A stretch of DNA of 64,000 nt from Streptomyces sp. 1222.5 (GCF_900105245.1 NZ_FNSZ01000001.1:4772001-4836000), one strand, 5' to 3'. Counted from the stretch's first letter, positions 17,102 to 25,489 are shown. Numbers and translations are program-made. The notes: generated by a model not told the origin, from the letters alone.

Positions 17102-17548
17102 GTGAAAACCGTCATCCACTGGCTGACCGTGCCAGTCGAACAGCAAGCGGGAAGAAATGCGCTGCCGTCGCTGAAATACGATGTTCCCAACGCGATCATC
17201 GTCCGTGACAGCGAGATGGCGTACGTCGGGATCATTGACGGAGAGGCTGCCGAGAGGCTCCTCACATATCCGGACGTAGTGATCCTGAGCGAAAAGGAAA
17301 AAAAGCTCATCGAGATCGTTCCGGGTATACCCGTGAGCTGGGAAAGCCTCGAAAGGCAGGTCCCTGCACTCGGTGCAGACCACCAGCAAAAGAGCGCGGT
17401 CGGCCTGGGTGACGTGATCTCCGCCTTCACGCGCCGGGCGCGCATCCCTGAGTGCGGAAGCTGTGGCCGGCGTCGGAAAGGGCTTAACCGCATCACCGTA
17501 TGGGGCTGGTGGCGCAACCGGAAGGTATTCCTCCAGCCCGAAGGGTGA
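17102..17548 (+). CDS. 148-aa partner of the Cys-rich protein
   Basis: GTG 17102, 16 nt after the stop of the Cys-rich gene, with GGGAGA about 10 nt upstream, so almost certainly cotranscribed. The N-terminal half (to about 80) has alternating beta-like strands (IVRDSEMAYVGIIDG, VVILSEKEKKLIEIV). The C-terminal tail contains CGSCGRRRKGLNRITVWGWW: a CxxC pair followed by basic and Trp-rich residues, possibly a zinc ribbon or membrane-surface segment. There is no signal peptide. The function is not recognised. Immunity, maturation or regulation of the Cys-rich product are all possible and unproven. Confidence 0.7.
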   Translation: MKTVIHWLTVPVEQQAGRNALPSLKYDVPNAIIVRDSEMAYVGIIDGEAAERLLTYPDVVILSEKEKKLIEIVPGIPVSWESLERQVPALGADHQQKSAVGLGDVISAFTRRARIPECGSCGRRRKGLNRITVWGWWRNRKVFLQPEG

Positions 17549-17630
17549 CCCACACTGAATGGCGCCTCGCTCAGCCAGGGGGAGGCGCCCCCTTACCGTT
17601 CGCACGGTAACGAGAAGGAGCGTTAGTGCC

Positions 17631-17852
17631 ATGACCGGTAAAAACGAAGACCAGATCCCCGCTTTTCTGTCTCGAGAGGAAGGGATCGCGCTCAAGGAAC
17701 AAACAGTAGGTCTCGCTGAGGAAAAGCGCTGGCGTTGGATGGGGTTTTATGCCACACCCCAGGACGCCGTCGTCGTCGCGAACCAAAATCCTCCCCAGCG
17801 GGCTGGAGAAGTCATATTTACCGCTGGTTGGGGCCTGGCTCTCTTCTACTAG
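17631..17852 (+). CDS. 73-aa small protein, third gene of the Cys-rich cluster
   Basis: ATG 17631 has AAGGAG at 17615-17620. The product is short and soluble, with a charged helix (SREEGIALKEQTVGLAEEKRW) and a C-terminal part ending FTAGWGLALFY. It contains no Cys and no transmembrane segment. It lies 82 nt after the second gene; the gap holds a short inverted repeat around CCGTTCGCACGG. No family is recognised. It is the last gene before the tRNA-like end of the island, so it may or may not belong functionally to the cluster. Confidence 0.55.
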   Translation: MTGKNEDQIPAFLSREEGIALKEQTVGLAEEKRWRWMGFYATPQDAVVVANQNPPQRAGEVIFTAGWGLALFY

Positions 17853-17938
17853 AGTCCACCCACGGCCGTCCGGCCGGCTGCGGTCTCCGTCGTGGTCTCG
17901 ATTGACGCCTGCCCCCGGAGCAAGATCGCACAACTCGC

Positions 17939-17978
17939 CATGCGCAGGTCTCGGGTTCGCATCCCGAAAGAGGCTCCA
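17939..17978 (+). repeat. Degenerate copy of the tRNA-Thr 3' half (probable attachment site)
   Basis: The 40 bases match 15051-15090 of tRNA-Thr at 36 positions, including an exact 14-base run AGGTCTCGGGTTCG (17946-17959 against 15058-15071) and the terminal CTCCA. Weaker similarity extends upstream over the anticodon arm (GAGCAA...CGCAC...CTCG). Such a copy is what remains when an element integrates into a tRNA 3' end. The four mismatches mean it is old and no longer a functional T arm/acceptor. Confidence 0.8.
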
Positions 17979-17980
17979 CG

Positions 17981-18016
17981 AACCCCAGGTCAGGCATCAA
18001 CTGACCTGGGGTTTCT
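17981..18016 (+). terminator. Terminator hairpin beside the tRNA-like copy
   Basis: A perfect 13-bp stem (17981-17993 with 18001-18013) and a 7-nt loop. The outer stem bases ACCCCAG/CTGGGGT are the same as in the authentic tRNA-Thr terminator at 15097, so the duplicated unit includes the terminator. The rest of the 17853-18195 gap shows nothing else convincing. Confidence 0.8.
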
Positions 18017-18195
18017 GTCGTCGGTCCCGGAAGGCTTCGCGTGCGTGCGCGGCGCGTGGGAATGCGGCGGACAAAACCGGAGCAAAGCCACCGTAAAGTG
18101 AATCGGTATCAGCTGAACCCGCGGACCTGGGGCAACATCTTGGTGAACAGCGGGCGCCGCGCGGTCAGGTGCGGTGCCGCCGTCGGCCGGATGGA

Positions 18196-19098
18196 ATGAG
18201 GGACGTGGTGGAGCCGAGGATCGCCGTCGCCGTGGTGACCATGGGCAACCGGCCCGCCGAGGTCGACGCCCTCCTGGAGTCCGTCGCCAAGCAGGACCTC
18301 CCCCCGGTCCGGATCGTGATCGTCGGCAACGGCTGCCGGCTGCCCGAGTTCGCCCGGCGGCTCGGCCTGCCCGGTGAGGTCACCACCATCGACGTGGACG
18401 AGAACCTGGGCTGTCCGGGTGGGCGGAACGTCGCCCTGGCCCGGCTGCGGGAGTGCGGGGACGTCGACGTCGTGGTGGAACTGGACGACGACGGGCTGCT
18501 CGTCGACCCCGATGTGCTGCGCCGCGTGGCCGAGCTGTACGACGCCGACCCCCGCCTCGGCATCGTCGGCTTCCGTATCGCCGACGAGCACGGCGAGACG
18601 CAGCAACGGCACGTGCCCCGGGTGGGGAAGTCCGACCCGCTGCGCGGCGGCCGGGTCACCGGGTTCCTCGGCGGCGGGCACGCCCTGCGCATGACGATGC
18701 TGGCCGAGACCGGGGACTGGCCCGCCGAGTTCTTCTTCGCGCACGAGGAGACGGACCTCGCCTGGCGGGCCGCCGACGCCGGCTGGACCATCCTCTACGC
18801 ACCCGAGCTGCTGCTCCAGCACCCCAAGACCTCTCCGGCCCGGCACGCCATCTACTACCGGGTCAACGCCCGCAACCGCGTCTGGCTCGCCCGGCGTCGG
18901 CTGCCCCTGCCGCTCGTCCCCGTGCACCTCGGGGTCTGGACACTGCTCACCCTCGCCCGCACCCGTTCCACCGCGGGACTGAAGGCGTGGTTCGGCGGGT
19001 TCGTGGAAGGTCTGCGGGAGCCGGCCGGCGAGCGGCGGCCGATGCGCTGGCGTACGGTCTGGCGGCTGACGCGGCTCGGACGCCCGCCGGTGATCTGA
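18196..19098 (+). CDS. Family 2 glycosyltransferase
   Basis: Transfers a sugar from a nucleotide-sugar donor; acceptor unknown. The 300-aa protein starts at ATG 18196 (an overlapping ATG at 18191 and two GTG codons at 18205/18208 are alternatives). The GT-A fold is visible: VAVVTMGNRPAEVDALLESV, then DENLGCPGGRNVAL, the DxD-type metal site ELDDDG, and the acceptor loop region FLGGGHALR...FFFAHEETDLAWR with the ED/E catalytic acidic pair. The C-terminus has an amphipathic or partly hydrophobic stretch (LVPVHLGVWTLLTLAR) suggesting membrane contact. It is probably a rhamnosyl- or cell-surface-type transferase. It is the first core gene after the island and is followed by a hairpin. Confidence 0.88.
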   Translation: MRDVVEPRIAVAVVTMGNRPAEVDALLESVAKQDLPPVRIVIVGNGCRLPEFARRLGLPGEVTTIDVDENLGCPGGRNVALARLRECGDVDVVVELDDDGLLVDPDVLRRVAELYDADPRLGIVGFRIADEHGETQQRHVPRVGKSDPLRGGRVTGFLGGGHALRMTMLAETGDWPAEFFFAHEETDLAWRAADAGWTILYAPELLLQHPKTSPARHAIYYRVNARNRVWLARRRLPLPLVPVHLGVWTLLTLARTRSTAGLKAWFGGFVEGLREPAGERRPMRWRTVWRLTRLGRPPVI

Positions 19099-19133
19099 GG
19101 CACGCGAGTCCCGCGAATCGGGAACGGGACGGA

Positions 19134-19164
19134 GCCCCGGTCGTTCACCTCCGCCGACCGGGGC
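19134..19164 (+). terminator. Terminator hairpin after the glycosyltransferase
   Basis: GCCCCGGTCG (19134-19143) pairs with CGACCGGGGC (19155-19164) over an 11-nt loop, 35 nt past the stop. Confidence 0.65.
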
Positions 19165-19507
19165 CCCTCTGTGCCCCCGGATCCGGCCTGCGGCGACACT
19201 CCCCCGAGCTACGCGACTACGCGCGCGCCGTCGGGCCGGTTCCGATGGACATGATCACATCAGGGGACGCCAACGGATCGCTAACATGTGGCCAACGGTT
19301 CGACAGCAGGTCGCGGACCGGTTGGCCGGAAGTCGTCGGGCGGCAGCGGGAACGCGCCGCCGGACGGGCGGTTTTGGAGACCAGGTCGGCGATCGACGGT
19401 GGCGGGAAACCGTTGTGGGCAGGCGGAATTCCGCCAGGAACGGTGGGCGGAAGGCCGCCCCGGAGCGTGGCCGGTGCGGGCCGTGCGGGAAGGCAGTGGG
19501 CGGCGTG
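19165..19507 (+). other. Long leader region before the AfsR-like gene
   Basis: About 340 nt without a convincing gene. The frame of the regulator is open through it from 19286, but the sequence (many Arg/Gly codons, no ribosome site) does not look coding. TAACAT at 19282-19287 could be a -10 element; no good -35 was found. GGGAAGG at 19487-19493 is the likely ribosome site for the regulator. Confidence 0.4.
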
Positions 19508-22500
19508 ATGCGGCGGTACGAGCTGCGGTTCGGACTGCTGGGACCCCCGGTCCTCTACGACCGACCGCCGTACGAGATCTCGTACGACCCCTCCTCCGGC
19601 ATGGCGGCGTCCGCCGACGCCCGCGACGAGGGTGTCCGTGCCATCGGCAGCCCCAAGGTGCGCGCCCTTCTCGCCGCCCTGCTGCTGGAGCCCGGACGGG
19701 TGGTGTCGGTCGAGTCCCTGAAGGACGCCCTGTGGGGCGGGGCGCCGCCCGTCTCCGCGCAGGCGTCCCTGCACAACCACGTCGCCCGGCTGCGCCGGCT
19801 CCTGGACGACCCCGACCGGCTCAGGGCCGTACCGCCGGGGTATCTGCTGCGCGTCGACCACGGCGAGTTGGACGTGCACGTGTTCGACGGCCAGGTCACC
19901 GAGGCGCGCGCCGCACACGCGCGGCGCGAGTGGCCGGGCGTGGTCCGGGCCTGCACCGCGGCACTCGCGCTCTGGCGCGGCACCCCGCTCGGCGGGCTCC
20001 CCGCCGACTTCGGCGGCTATGCCCTCGTGGAGCGTCTGGAAGAGGCGCGACGGCTCCTGCTGGAGTGGCGCTACGACGCCGAACTGGCCCTGGGCGGCGC
20101 CCGGCTGGCCGCACTCGTGCCCGAACTGACGGCCCTCGTCGCCGAGTACCCGCTGCGCGAGGCGTACCACCGGCAGCTGATGCTCGCCCTGCACCGCACC
20201 GGCCGGCAGGCCGAGGCCCTGGCCGTCCACCGCGACCTGCGCGCCCGGCTGGTCGAGGAGCTCGGCGTCGAGCCCGGACCGGCGGTCCGGGCGGCACACG
20301 CCGAGGTGCTGCGGGAAAGCGATGGGGAACCGCGGCCGGGGGCGGAGCACGGCGACGCCCCGGAGCGTGACCTCGGCACGGCGCCGCAGCAGCGGCCCGC
20401 CGCGGGCCGTCCGGACGGGGGCGCCGCGAGGACGTCCTCCGCGACCACGCATCCGGACGGCGCGGCGCGGCAGACCCCGCGTCCCGCCCAACTGCCCCCT
20501 ACCCCCGCCCACTTCACGGGCCGTGCGGACGTGCGCGGACAACTGCGCCGGGTGCTGACCGAACCGCCCGCACCGGCCCCCGCCGTCGCGGTGATCAGTG
20601 GCATGGCGGGCGTCGGCAAGAGCGCGCTGGCCCTGCACGTCGCCCATGAACTGCGCGAACGCTTCACCGACGGCCAGCTCTACGTCAATCTGCACGGCGC
20701 CACGCCCGGCATGGCCCCCCTCACCGCCGCGCAGGCTCTCGCGGCCCTGCTGCGGGACGTCGGGACCGAACCCCGGAACATCCCGGAACACCCGGACGCG
20801 GCTGCCGCGTTGCTCCGCTCGCTGCTGGCGCCGGCCCGCGTCCTGCTGGTGCTGGACGACGCGGCCAGCGCGGCCCAGGTACGGCCCCTGCTGCCGGCCG
20901 GCCCCGGCTGCGCGGTGATCGTCACCAGCCGTTCGCCGCTGACCGCGCTCGACGGCGCCCGGCGCTTCCCGCTCGGCCCGCTCACCGGCGAGGACAGCGC
21001 GGCCCTGCTGCGCGCGGTCAGCGGACGCGCGGGGCTGGACGCCGGTCACGCCCTCGTCGAACTGACCGGCCGGCTGCCGCTGGCGCTGCGGGTGGTCGCC
21101 GCCCGCCTCGCCGCCCGCCGCGCCCTCACTCCGGACACTCTGGCCAACCAACTGGCCGCCACCGGAGGGCGGCTGCATCACCTGGAGTACGACGACCTGA
21201 GCGTCCGCCGCTCCCTGGCCGTCGCCCATGACGCGCTCGCCGCCGCCGACCGCGAGGCGGACCGGGACGCGGCCCTCACCCTGCGGCACATCGGCGCGCT
21301 CGACCTGCCGGCCTACGGCGCCCCGCTGATCGCCCGGCTCACCGGCACGGACGAGCGCCGCGCCGAAGCCGCCCTGGACCGCCTGGTCGACGTCGCCCTG
21401 CTGGAGGAGACGGCGTACGGCCGCTACGCACCCCACGACCTGGTCCGCGACTTCGCCCGTGAACTGGCGGACACGGAAGCGCGGTCCACCGTCCGGGCCT
21501 CCGGCCCCCCGGCATCCCCGGGCCCCCGCCGGACCGTCGGCGCGGTCGGCGGCACGCCCACCCCCGCGGGCCCCGGCTCGGACCCCGCCACGGCACCCGC
21601 GTCCCCCGAGCTGTCCGCCCTGCGCTGGTACGCCGCCGTTGCCGAGCGGGTGCTGACGGCGGTCGTGGAGCCGGGGCTCGACCAGGACGACCGGCGTCGG
21701 CCGACCTTCGCGCAGACGGCCGGGCACGCCGAGGACCTGGCCGCCGTACCGCCCTTCGAGTCGGCCGAACACGCTCTGGCCTGGGGCGAGGTGGAGCTGG
21801 AGAACATCGTCGCCCTGGTGGCGCGGAACGCGGACACGACCGACGTGCGCCGGGCCGCCCAGCTGTCGGCGCTCGTACGGCTGATCCATCCGTACGTGCA
21901 GCGCAGCGGACGGGTCGCCGAACTGGAGGTGCTGGGGCGGGCCGCGCTCGGGGCGGCGCGGCGGCTGGGTGACGCGGCCGCCGAGGCGTACGCGCTCGGC
22001 GACCTGGCGGGCCTGCACTTCCTGGCCGGCCGGCAGAACGACGCCCTCGCCCTCACCGACCAGGCCCTGGAGATCTGGCGGCGGCTGGGCAGGGCGTCCA
22101 GGATCCGGCGCTGTCTGAACAACCGCGGGCTGCTGCTGGAGGGCCTGGGCCGGTTCGCGGAGTCCGAGGAGGCGCTGCGGCAGAGCCTCGCGTACTCGCG
22201 GCAGCTGAACGACGCCTACGGCGAGGCCGTCACCCACAGCCATCTCGGCAACCTCCACGAGCACACCGACCCGCGCGCCGCCATCGAGCAGCACCGGCGC
22301 TCGCTGGCGATCGGAGACGCGATCGGCGCGGTCGTCGTGCGGCACTCGGCACACTGCAACATCGGCTACGCCCATCTCAGCCTCGGCGAACCGGCCGCGG
22401 CCGCCCGGCACTTCGAGGAGAGCCTGCGCATCCTCGGCGGCAACGGCGACTGGCACGGCGAGTCGCAGACCCGGCTCGGCCTGGTCCGCGCGCTGCGCGC

Positions 22501-22759
22501 ACTCAAAGACACGGGGCGGGCGGGCCGCGAGTGCGCCGAGCTGCTGCACCGGGCCGACGCCCGCGCCGACCGCTACATCGGCGGTCTCGCCCGGCACCAG
22601 CACGGGCTGCTGCTGCGCGAGCAGGGGCGGCGGGCCGAGGCGCGCGACGTCTGGCGCGCGGCGCTCGCGGCGCTGGACGGGACGGACGAGGAGACGGTGT
22701 CGGCGGAACTGCGCACCCTGCTCGCCGACCGGCCGGCGAAGGGTGACGGGCCGACGTAG
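19508..22759 (+). CDS. AfsR/SARP-type transcriptional regulator with NB-ARC and TPR domains
   Basis: 1083 aa from ATG 19508; in-frame GTG codons at 19496 and 19505 are alternatives, with GGGAAGG upstream. The order is: an OmpR-like winged helix (about 35-110, VRALLAALLLEPGRVVSVESLKDALWG), a bacterial transcriptional activator domain (about 115-265), a Pro/Ala linker, an NB-ARC ATPase with P-loop GMAGVGKSAL at 365-374 and LLVLDDAAS as Walker B, then TPR repeats (about 760-1050, for example NNRGLLLEGLGRFAESEEAL). This is the architecture of AfsR, which controls antibiotic and developmental genes. The winged helix has an extra ~20-residue insertion after YDRPPYEISYD. The target genes are unknown; no biosynthetic cluster is adjacent. 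Confidence 0.92.
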   Translation: MRRYELRFGLLGPPVLYDRPPYEISYDPSSGMAASADARDEGVRAIGSPKVRALLAALLLEPGRVVSVESLKDALWGGAPPVSAQASLHNHVARLRRLLDDPDRLRAVPPGYLLRVDHGELDVHVFDGQVTEARAAHARREWPGVVRACTAALALWRGTPLGGLPADFGGYALVERLEEARRLLLEWRYDAELALGGARLAALVPELTALVAEYPLREAYHRQLMLALHRTGRQAEALAVHRDLRARLVEELGVEPGPAVRAAHAEVLRESDGEPRPGAEHGDAPERDLGTAPQQRPAAGRPDGGAARTSSATTHPDGAARQTPRPAQLPPTPAHFTGRADVRGQLRRVLTEPPAPAPAVAVISGMAGVGKSALALHVAHELRERFTDGQLYVNLHGATPGMAPLTAAQALAALLRDVGTEPRNIPEHPDAAAALLRSLLAPARVLLVLDDAASAAQVRPLLPAGPGCAVIVTSRSPLTALDGARRFPLGPLTGEDSAALLRAVSGRAGLDAGHALVELTGRLPLALRVVAARLAARRALTPDTLANQLAATGGRLHHLEYDDLSVRRSLAVAHDALAAADREADRDAALTLRHIGALDLPAYGAPLIARLTGTDERRAEAALDRLVDVALLEETAYGRYAPHDLVRDFARELADTEARSTVRASGPPASPGPRRTVGAVGGTPTPAGPGSDPATAPASPELSALRWYAAVAERVLTAVVEPGLDQDDRRRPTFAQTAGHAEDLAAVPPFESAEHALAWGEVELENIVALVARNADTTDVRRAAQLSALVRLIHPYVQRSGRVAELEVLGRAALGAARRLGDAAAEAYALGDLAGLHFLAGRQNDALALTDQALEIWRRLGRASRIRRCLNNRGLLLEGLGRFAESEEALRQSLAYSRQLNDAYGEAVTHSHLGNLHEHTDPRAAIEQHRRSLAIGDAIGAVVVRHSAHCNIGYAHLSLGEPAAAARHFEESLRILGGNGDWHGESQTRLGLVRALRALKDTGRAGRECAELLHRADARADRYIGGLARHQHGLLLREQGRRAEARDVWRAALAALDGTDEETVSAELRTLLADRPAKGDGPT

Positions 22760-22805
22760 GGCGACCGGCCGGAGGGCGACGGGGCGGCGAACGGCGACCG
22801 GCCGG
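22760..22805. repeat. Two direct copies of a 13-bp GC-rich sequence in a convergent gap
   Basis: GGCGACCGGCCGG occurs at 22760-22772 and 22793-22805, between the convergent stops of the AfsR-like gene and the DNA polymerase gene. It is self-complementary around CCGG. No function is evident. Confidence 0.5.
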
Positions 22806-22823
22806 CGGACCGCCGTACCGTGC

Positions 22824-24521
22824 TCACTTGGCGTCGGCGTAGCACTCCACCACCGCCGTGGTGAACGGGAACCGCACCGGTGTCTCGCCGAAGGTCAGCC
22901 GTCCGGCGAGGTCGGCGGACTCGCGGATGACCCGGACGACCGCGTCGGCCTCCTCGGCCGGGCAGTGCACGATCACCTCGTCGTGCTGGAAGAAGACCAG
23001 TTCGGCCTTGAGCCCGGCGCAGGCCCGGCGCAGCGCGGCGAGCAGCAGCAGGGCCCAGTCGGCGGCGCTGCCCTGCACGACGAAGTTCCGCGCGAAGCGG
23101 CCCCGCGCGCGGGAGTTCGCGGAGGCGTAGCCGGGGACCCAGCCCTGGGCCTCGGTCTGCGTCTCGGTGTCGTCCTCGCCGACGGGGATGCCTGCCTCCT
23201 CCGCCGCGTCCCCGCCCGAGCCGGCCGCGGGCGGGCAGGTCCGGCCCAGCCAGGTGCGCACGAGCCGGCCCTCCTCGCCCGCGCGTGCCGCGTCGTCGAC
23301 GTAGGCGACGGCTCTGGGGAAGCGGCGGCGCAGCGCGGCCAGGTTCTTCAGGCCGTCTCCGGAGGTCTGGCCGTAGACCGCCCCGAGGACGGCGAGCTTG
23401 GCCTGGTTCCGGTCGCCGGAGAAGGCGCGGTCGGAGACGGACTGGTACAGGTCGCTCTCGCGGCCGGCCACCTCCATCAGACCGGGGTCGCGGGAGATCG
23501 CGGCCAGGACCCGCGGCTCCATCTGGTCGGCGTCGGCCACCACGAGCCGCCAGCCGGGGTCGGCGACCACGGCCCGGCGGATCACCTTGGGGATCTGCAG
23601 GGCGCCGCCCCCGTTGGTCACCCAGCGGCCGGTGACCGTCCCGCCGGCGTGGAACTCGGGCCGGAACCGGCCGTCGCGGACCCAGTCCTGCAGCCAGGAC
23701 CAGCCGTGCGCCACCCAGATGCGGTACAGCTTCTTGTACTCCAGCAGGGGTGCGACGGCCGGGTGGTCGACGGACTCGAGCTCCCAGCGGCGGGTGGATT
23801 TCACCTTGATCCCGGCCTGCGCGAAGGCCTTCGTCACGTCGGCCGGCAGGTCCGGCCGCACCCGGCGGCCGAACGCGGCGGACACCTCGTCCGCCAGCTC
23901 GGCCAGGCGGCGCGGTTCGCCCCCGCCCGTGTACCGGTCGCCGAGCAGGCCGTGGAGCAGCTCGCGGTGGACCGGGGCGCTCCACGGCAGACCCGTGTGG
24001 TTCAGCTCCGCGGCCACCAGCATCCCGGCGGACTCGGCGGCCGTCAGCAGGCGCATCCGGTCGGGGTGGGCGGCCTGCCCGTGCCGCCGCTGCTGTTCGG
24101 CGTAGACGGCGAGGAGGTCCTCGAGGGGCAGACGGGTGCCGGTGGGTTCGAACAGCGGGGACTGGGCGCCCGGTTCGGCCGCGCGCTGCGGCGGGTCGGG
24201 CGGTACGGGGCCGCCGCGGAGGCGGGCCAGGGCGGCGGCGGCCGAGCGTGGCTCGCCGTACCTGCCCTCGTGGCCCAGCAGCAGGGTCTCGGCGTCCTCG
24301 ACGTCGTAGCACCGCTCCACTCGCACCCCCGTGGCGAGCAGACGCGGGTAGACCTCGGGGGTCGACCGCCACACCCAGCGCGACACCTCCGGGCGGCTCC
24401 GCACCGCCCCGGCGAGATCGCTCTCCCGCCGCACCGGTCCGGCGGGCAGCCCGTCCGGGCCGAGGGGGGCGACGTCCACGCCACCGTCCTCGGCCGGTGC
24501 GAGCGCCCACCGGTCGGTCAT
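22824..24521 (-). CDS. Family A DNA polymerase with degenerate 3'-5' exonuclease region
   Basis: 565 aa from ATG 24521. The N-terminal ~190 residues are a divergent exonuclease-like domain without a 5'-nuclease domain. The polymerase core has motif A (LVVADADQMEPRVLAAIS), motif B (DRNQAKLAVLGAVYGQT) and motif C with QHDEV (His513-Asp514-Glu515). It is shorter than PolA (about 900 aa), so it is an accessory polymerase, in the group annotated as bifunctional 3'-5' exonuclease/DNA polymerase in actinobacteria. The fingers segment carries an acidic insertion (VGEDDTETQTEAQ). The gene starts 47 nt downstream of the Clp-N regulator gene on the same strand and may be cotranscribed. A role in repair or translesion synthesis is an inference. 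Confidence 0.88.
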   Translation of the reverse strand: MTDRWALAPAEDGGVDVAPLGPDGLPAGPVRRESDLAGAVRSRPEVSRWVWRSTPEVYPRLLATGVRVERCYDVEDAETLLLGHEGRYGEPRSAAAALARLRGGPVPPDPPQRAAEPGAQSPLFEPTGTRLPLEDLLAVYAEQQRRHGQAAHPDRMRLLTAAESAGMLVAAELNHTGLPWSAPVHRELLHGLLGDRYTGGGEPRRLAELADEVSAAFGRRVRPDLPADVTKAFAQAGIKVKSTRRWELESVDHPAVAPLLEYKKLYRIWVAHGWSWLQDWVRDGRFRPEFHAGGTVTGRWVTNGGGALQIPKVIRRAVVADPGWRLVVADADQMEPRVLAAISRDPGLMEVAGRESDLYQSVSDRAFSGDRNQAKLAVLGAVYGQTSGDGLKNLAALRRRFPRAVAYVDDAARAGEEGRLVRTWLGRTCPPAAGSGGDAAEEAGIPVGEDDTETQTEAQGWVPGYASANSRARGRFARNFVVQGSAADWALLLLAALRRACAGLKAELVFFQHDEVIVHCPAEEADAVVRVIRESADLAGRLTFGETPVRFPFTTAVVECYADAK

Positions 24522-24568
24522 GACGCGAGTGTGGCACGCAGCTCTGACAATGAGGCTGACCTGCGGTT

Positions 24569-25348
24569 TCAGTCCTCCGTGGACGCGGTGGCGGCGGTCG
24601 CCGAACCGGCCGCCTCCGCCGCCTCCTTCTTCTGCTCCAGCAGCAGGGTCAGCACCTTGCCGACGTACTCCTCGGTCGCCGCCTTGGTGATGCCGAGGCC
24701 GCTGAGGACTCCCGCGCCGTTCTCGTGCTCCAGGAGGGCCAGCAGGATGTGCTCGGTGCCGATGTAGTTGTGACCCAGCCGCAGGGCCTCGCGGAAGGTG
24801 AGTTCCAGGACCTTCTTGGCCTCGGGGCCGTAGGGGATCAGGTCCGGGACGTCGTCCGCGGCCGGCGGGAGCGCGGCGGTGGCGGTCTGCCGTACGGCGT
24901 CCAGGAGGACGCCCTGCGCGGTGATCGCCTTCGCGGCGAGGCCGTCCGGCTCGGCCAGCAGCCCGAGGGCCAGGTGCTCGGGCCGGCCTTCCGGGGTGCG
25001 GGCGGCGACGGCCTCGCTGTGCGCGGCCATGACCACGTTTCGCGCGCGTGGGGTGTAGCGGCTGAAGCCCTGGCTGAGGTCGAGGTCGGCGGACTCCTTC
25101 GGTACGAACCGCTTCTGTGCCGCCTGCCGGGTCACGCCCATGCTCCGGCCGATGTCGGTCCAGGACGCGCCGGAGCGGCGGGCCTGGTCGACGAAGTGGC
25201 CGATGAGGTGGTCGGCCACGTCTCCGAGGTGATCGGCGGCGATCACCGCGTCCTGGAGCTGTTCGAGGGGCTCGTTGTGGGCCTTCTTGATGGCCTCGAT
25301 CAGGTCGTCGAGGCGCACGGTCGCCGTGGTGTTCCGGTTGGTCGCCAT
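24569..25348 (-). CDS. HTH protein with Clp N-terminal (substrate-binding) repeats
   Basis: 259 aa. Residues about 50-82 (QARRSGASWTDIGRSMGVTRQAAQKRF) form a helix-turn-helix. Residues about 95-235 hold two Clp-N repeats (FTPR-like FSRYTPRARNVVMAAHSEA, then LRLGHNYIGTEHILLALLEHENGAGVL), the part of ClpA/ClpC that binds adaptors and substrates. There is no AAA+ module. It is therefore a DNA-binding protein that may sense Clp substrates or compete with ClpC. The promoter, read on the minus strand, places the start point at the ATG, so the mRNA is probably leaderless; no Shine-Dalgarno sequence is present. A 19-bp palindrome covers the -35, a likely autoregulatory site. Confidence 0.88.
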   Translation of the reverse strand: MATNRNTTATVRLDDLIEAIKKAHNEPLEQLQDAVIAADHLGDVADHLIGHFVDQARRSGASWTDIGRSMGVTRQAAQKRFVPKESADLDLSQGFSRYTPRARNVVMAAHSEAVAARTPEGRPEHLALGLLAEPDGLAAKAITAQGVLLDAVRQTATAALPPAADDVPDLIPYGPEAKKVLELTFREALRLGHNYIGTEHILLALLEHENGAGVLSGLGITKAATEEYVGKVLTLLLEQKKEAAEAAGSATAATASTED

Positions 25349-25354
25349 GTGTCA

Positions 25355-25383
25355 ACCGTAGGTTGCACCCTGCAGACTGTCAA
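25355..25383 (-). promoter_or_regulatory. Leaderless promoter of the Clp-N/HTH gene
   Basis: On the minus strand TTGACA (25383-25378) and TACGGT (25360-25355) are 17 nt apart, close to the vegetative consensus. Six bases separate the -10 from the ATG at 25348, so transcription should begin at or next to the start codon. Confidence 0.75.
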
Positions 25384-25408
25384 CCGATAGTTGACAGTCT
25401 GCAGGGTG
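25366..25408. promoter_or_regulatory. Perfect 19-bp inverted repeat, probable operator
   Basis: CACCCTGCAGACTGTCAAC (25366-25384) is exactly inverted at 25390-25408 around the spacer CGATA. It overlaps the -35 of the Clp-N/HTH promoter. A partial third copy, TGTCAACCGTAGGTTG (25350-25365), overlaps the -10. The arms could also direct regulation of the divergent DUF2786 gene. Confidence 0.8.
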
Positions 25409-25489
25409 GCCCGTCCGGCAGGGTGGCCGACCGCCGGCGCTCCGGGCCGCGCCCTGGAAACCGTCGCGGGTGCCCGCTGTGCCGAGAGG

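Noticed and set aside
19217..22603. A 1128-aa minus-strand open frame opposite the AfsR-like gene
   Set aside because: Same shadow effect; the plus-strand domains are clear.
22824..25355. A single 843-aa minus-strand protein combining the polymerase and upstream sequence
   Set aside because: The extra N-terminal part lies opposite to and out of frame with the Clp-N/HTH gene; the polymerase starts at ATG 24521.
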